Source of the DNA: an uncultured Clostridium sp.
GTDB lineage: Bacteria > Bacillota > Clostridia > TANB77 > CAG-465
Length of the DNA stretch: 7,229 bases
Reading direction: 5' to 3'
NCBI GenBank assembly: GCA_900554875.1
Contig: USJA01000050.1
Coordinates: 1 to 7,229 of the forward strand
This document shows positions 5,300 to 7,229 of the stretch, piece by piece. A program made the translations under genes and the position numbers. The first letter of the stretch is position 1. Each line of letters opens with the position of its first letter. The notes below the pieces were generated by a model, which ran no database searches, was not told where the DNA came from, and worked only from the letters and a program-made list of their open reading frames with translations.

Positions 5300-7210
5300 T
5301 TAGTGTGTTATACTGTTTATAACTGTATTAAATAAGCTTACACTTGCATAAGGATAACCTCTATTAATTGCTTTAGGTTCATCATAGCCATTCCAACATG
5401 CAATTGTATAATTATCTGAGAAACCGCAGAACCATTGATCAATATCCCCATTTGTATTACCCGTTTTTCCAGCGACAAATTTGTCATTTAATGACAAATA
5501 ACCATGTGCTGTGCCATATTTTACAACATCCTGTAGACAAGATTTTAACATATTTGATGTGTTTTCATTCATAACTTTTTTTTCTTGATATTCAGCTTCA
5601 AGTATTAAATTTCCATCTTTGTCAACAACTCTTGTATAAAACTTGGGCTCGTTATATATTCCATTATTTGCAATTGTAGCATAAGCATTCGCCATTTCAA
5701 TAGGTTTTACACCCCTTGTAAGACCACCAAGAGAAAGAGGAGCAATGGCTTTATCTGATGGTAATAGACTTTTAAGTCCTACCTCTTTTGAAAAATTAAA
5801 AGCAAAATTTAGATCTATACTATTAACAGTTCTTACAGCGGGTAAATTCATTGATTTTGCGATAGCCTGTCTTACTGTAACATAACCATTAAAGTAATTG
5901 TAATAATTTTTTGGTGACCATCCATTTATTGTTATAGGTAAATCTTCAACATAAGAATCAGGTGTAAGTTTGCCGAGTTCAAATGCAGGACCATAGGCTC
6001 CAATAGGTTTCATACATGATCCAGGTTGTCTATAACTTTGAGTTGCACGATTTAATACAAAGTTTCCTTCTTTTTTACCTGCACCGCCAATTAAACCAAG
6101 TACATTTCCGTTTTTATGGTCCAATACAACCATTGCAGACTGCATAAATCCACCATCTGAATCACTATAAAAAATGGCTGTATTTGAGTATGCATTATCA
6201 ATTACCTGTTGGATATTTGGATCTAGTGTAGAATAAATTTTATATCCCTTGGTATAAATATCTTTTTTTGCTTGTTCAAATGAAATGTTTTGTTTTTTTG
6301 CAATATTATTTGCAACATCTTCAATTGCAGCATCCACAAAATATGTTTGAGTTTGATTTATATCAGAACTTTTTTTAAAAACTATGTTTGTGTTTATTGC
6401 ATCGTTATATTCTTCCTCAGTAATTTTTCCAAGTTCTAACATTTTATTTAAAACGGTTTTTTGCCTGCTAAGAAGTTTTTCTTTGGATTTTTCACTAGTA
6501 TATGGATTTGTGGCCTCAGGTGATTGAATTGCCGCGGCAAGTATAGCTGATTCAGCCAAATTCAAATTACTTACAGGTTTATCAAAATATACTTTTGAGG
6601 CAACCTGTACTCCATAAGCATTTTCTCCTAAATATATTGTATTTGTATATATTTTTATAATATCTTCTTTACTGTATTTTGTTTCTAAAAGAAACGCACG
6701 ATACCATTCACGAATTTTTCTTGTAACACTTGTTTCATCATCATTTGTAAGATTTTTAACTAATTGCTGAGTTATACTACTTCCTCCGAAGCTTGAATCA
6801 CTTTTATTTGATAAATAATTAAAAATCGCAGCTGACGTTCTTTTTATATCTACTCCATAATGTTCAAAAAATCTTTCATCCTCAATTGATACAATTGCAT
6901 CTACTAAACTTTTGGGAAGATCATTATAATTTATTTCGACTCTGTTTTCTGTACCATATAAGTATCCTATTTGATTTCCATTTTTATCGTAGATGTAACT
7001 AGATATTTGCATATTTTTTATTATATTACCATTTAAGAGTTCCTGTGTTGATTTATCTCTTAAAATATCTTTACATGTATTTTTTACGTAAGTATAAGTA
7101 TATACAAGACAAGAAATAAGTATTGTTGCAATACTTATTCCAATAATCAATGAAATTATTATAGCTTTCCTTATCTTTTTAGGACTATATTTTTCTTTTG
7201 ATTTTCTCAT
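5300..7210 (-). CDS. Class A penicillin-binding protein (transglycosylase/transpeptidase)
   Basis: This bifunctional peptidoglycan synthase of 636 residues polymerises lipid II and cross-links stem peptides outside the membrane. A basic cytoplasmic tail (1-16) precedes one membrane anchor (about 16-38). The GT51 domain (about 70-250) shows SIEDERFFEHYGVD (108-121, catalytic E110), GGSSITQQLVKN (142-153), RKIRE (164-168, second glutamate E168) and YSKEDIIKIYTN (179-190). The transpeptidase domain (about 320-625) has SxxK as SCMK (nucleophile S398, K401), SxN as SMN (453-455) and KTG (582-584). All catalytic motifs are present. The chain ends about 50 residues after KTG, without the long disordered C-terminal extension found in many clostridial PBP1 proteins. 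The ATG complements 7208-7210, with GGAGG 7 nt upstream. It is convergent to the sensor kinase, and its promoter lies beyond the window. The exact PBP subtype is uncertain. Confidence 0.95.
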   Translation of the reverse strand: MRKSKEKYSPKKIRKAIIISLIIGISIATILISCLVYTYTYVKNTCKDILRDKSTQELLNGNIIKNMQISSYIYDKNGNQIGYLYGTENRVEINYNDLPKSLVDAIVSIEDERFFEHYGVDIKRTSAAIFNYLSNKSDSSFGGSSITQQLVKNLTNDDETSVTRKIREWYRAFLLETKYSKEDIIKIYTNTIYLGENAYGVQVASKVYFDKPVSNLNLAESAILAAAIQSPEATNPYTSEKSKEKLLSRQKTVLNKMLELGKITEEEYNDAINTNIVFKKSSDINQTQTYFVDAAIEDVANNIAKKQNISFEQAKKDIYTKGYKIYSTLDPNIQQVIDNAYSNTAIFYSDSDGGFMQSAMVVLDHKNGNVLGLIGGAGKKEGNFVLNRATQSYRQPGSCMKPIGAYGPAFELGKLTPDSYVEDLPITINGWSPKNYYNYFNGYVTVRQAIAKSMNLPAVRTVNSIDLNFAFNFSKEVGLKSLLPSDKAIAPLSLGGLTRGVKPIEMANAYATIANNGIYNEPKFYTRVVDKDGNLILEAEYQEKKVMNENTSNMLKSCLQDVVKYGTAHGYLSLNDKFVAGKTGNTNGDIDQWFCGFSDNYTIACWNGYDEPKAINRGYPYASVSLFNTVINSITH

Positions 7211-7217
7211 TTAATTT

Positions 7218-7222
7218 CCTCC
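7218..7222 (-). promoter_or_regulatory. Ribosome binding site of the class A PBP gene
   Basis: CCTCC on the + strand reads GGAGG on the - strand, 7 nt before the ATG at 7210. It supports this start, which keeps a plausible short basic cytoplasmic tail ahead of the membrane anchor. Confidence 0.8.
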
Positions 7223-7229
7223 AAATTCA

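Overview
The window is AT-rich, low-GC Gram-positive DNA, most likely from a member of the Clostridia. This rests on the base composition, strong AAGGAGG-type ribosome binding sites, TTGACA/TATAAT promoters with 17-bp spacers, tRNA genes with encoded CCA ends, a TGS-domain nucleoside kinase of the type common in Clostridia, and TTG start codons. Species cannot be named from this sequence alone.

Positions 1-773 hold five tRNA genes on the + strand in three blocks: Val(TAC)-Asp(GTC), Phe(GAA)-Gly(GCC) and Cys(GCA). Each block ends in a hairpin/T-tract terminator, and the first two have near-consensus promoters. Two tRNAs are unusual. tRNA-Val has two adjacent acceptor-stem mismatches. tRNA-Gly appears to replace the G19-C56 tertiary pair with A19-U56.

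Positions 812-2937 hold a 120-residue DUF4186-family protein of unknown function and a 549-residue nucleoside (uridine-like) kinase with N-terminal threonyl-tRNA-synthetase-like domains. The kinase has its own extended -10 promoter and a strong terminator.

Positions 2984-5240 hold a two-component system: an OmpR/PhoB-family response regulator and, overlapping it, a membrane histidine kinase. Both probably start at TTG. Upstream are a constitutive-looking promoter and a second -10 element preceded by a perfect 9-bp tandem repeat, an arrangement that would suit autoregulation.

Positions 5300-7210, on the - strand, hold a class A penicillin-binding protein (peptidoglycan transglycosylase plus transpeptidase). 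It converges on the histidine kinase gene across a shared bidirectional terminator. The left part serves translation, the middle nucleotide salvage, and the right part signalling and cell-wall synthesis. This looks like core chromosomal content. I see no mobile element, CRISPR array, phage gene or defence system, and no clear new multi-gene system. The most notable signals are in the tRNAs and the two-component promoter.
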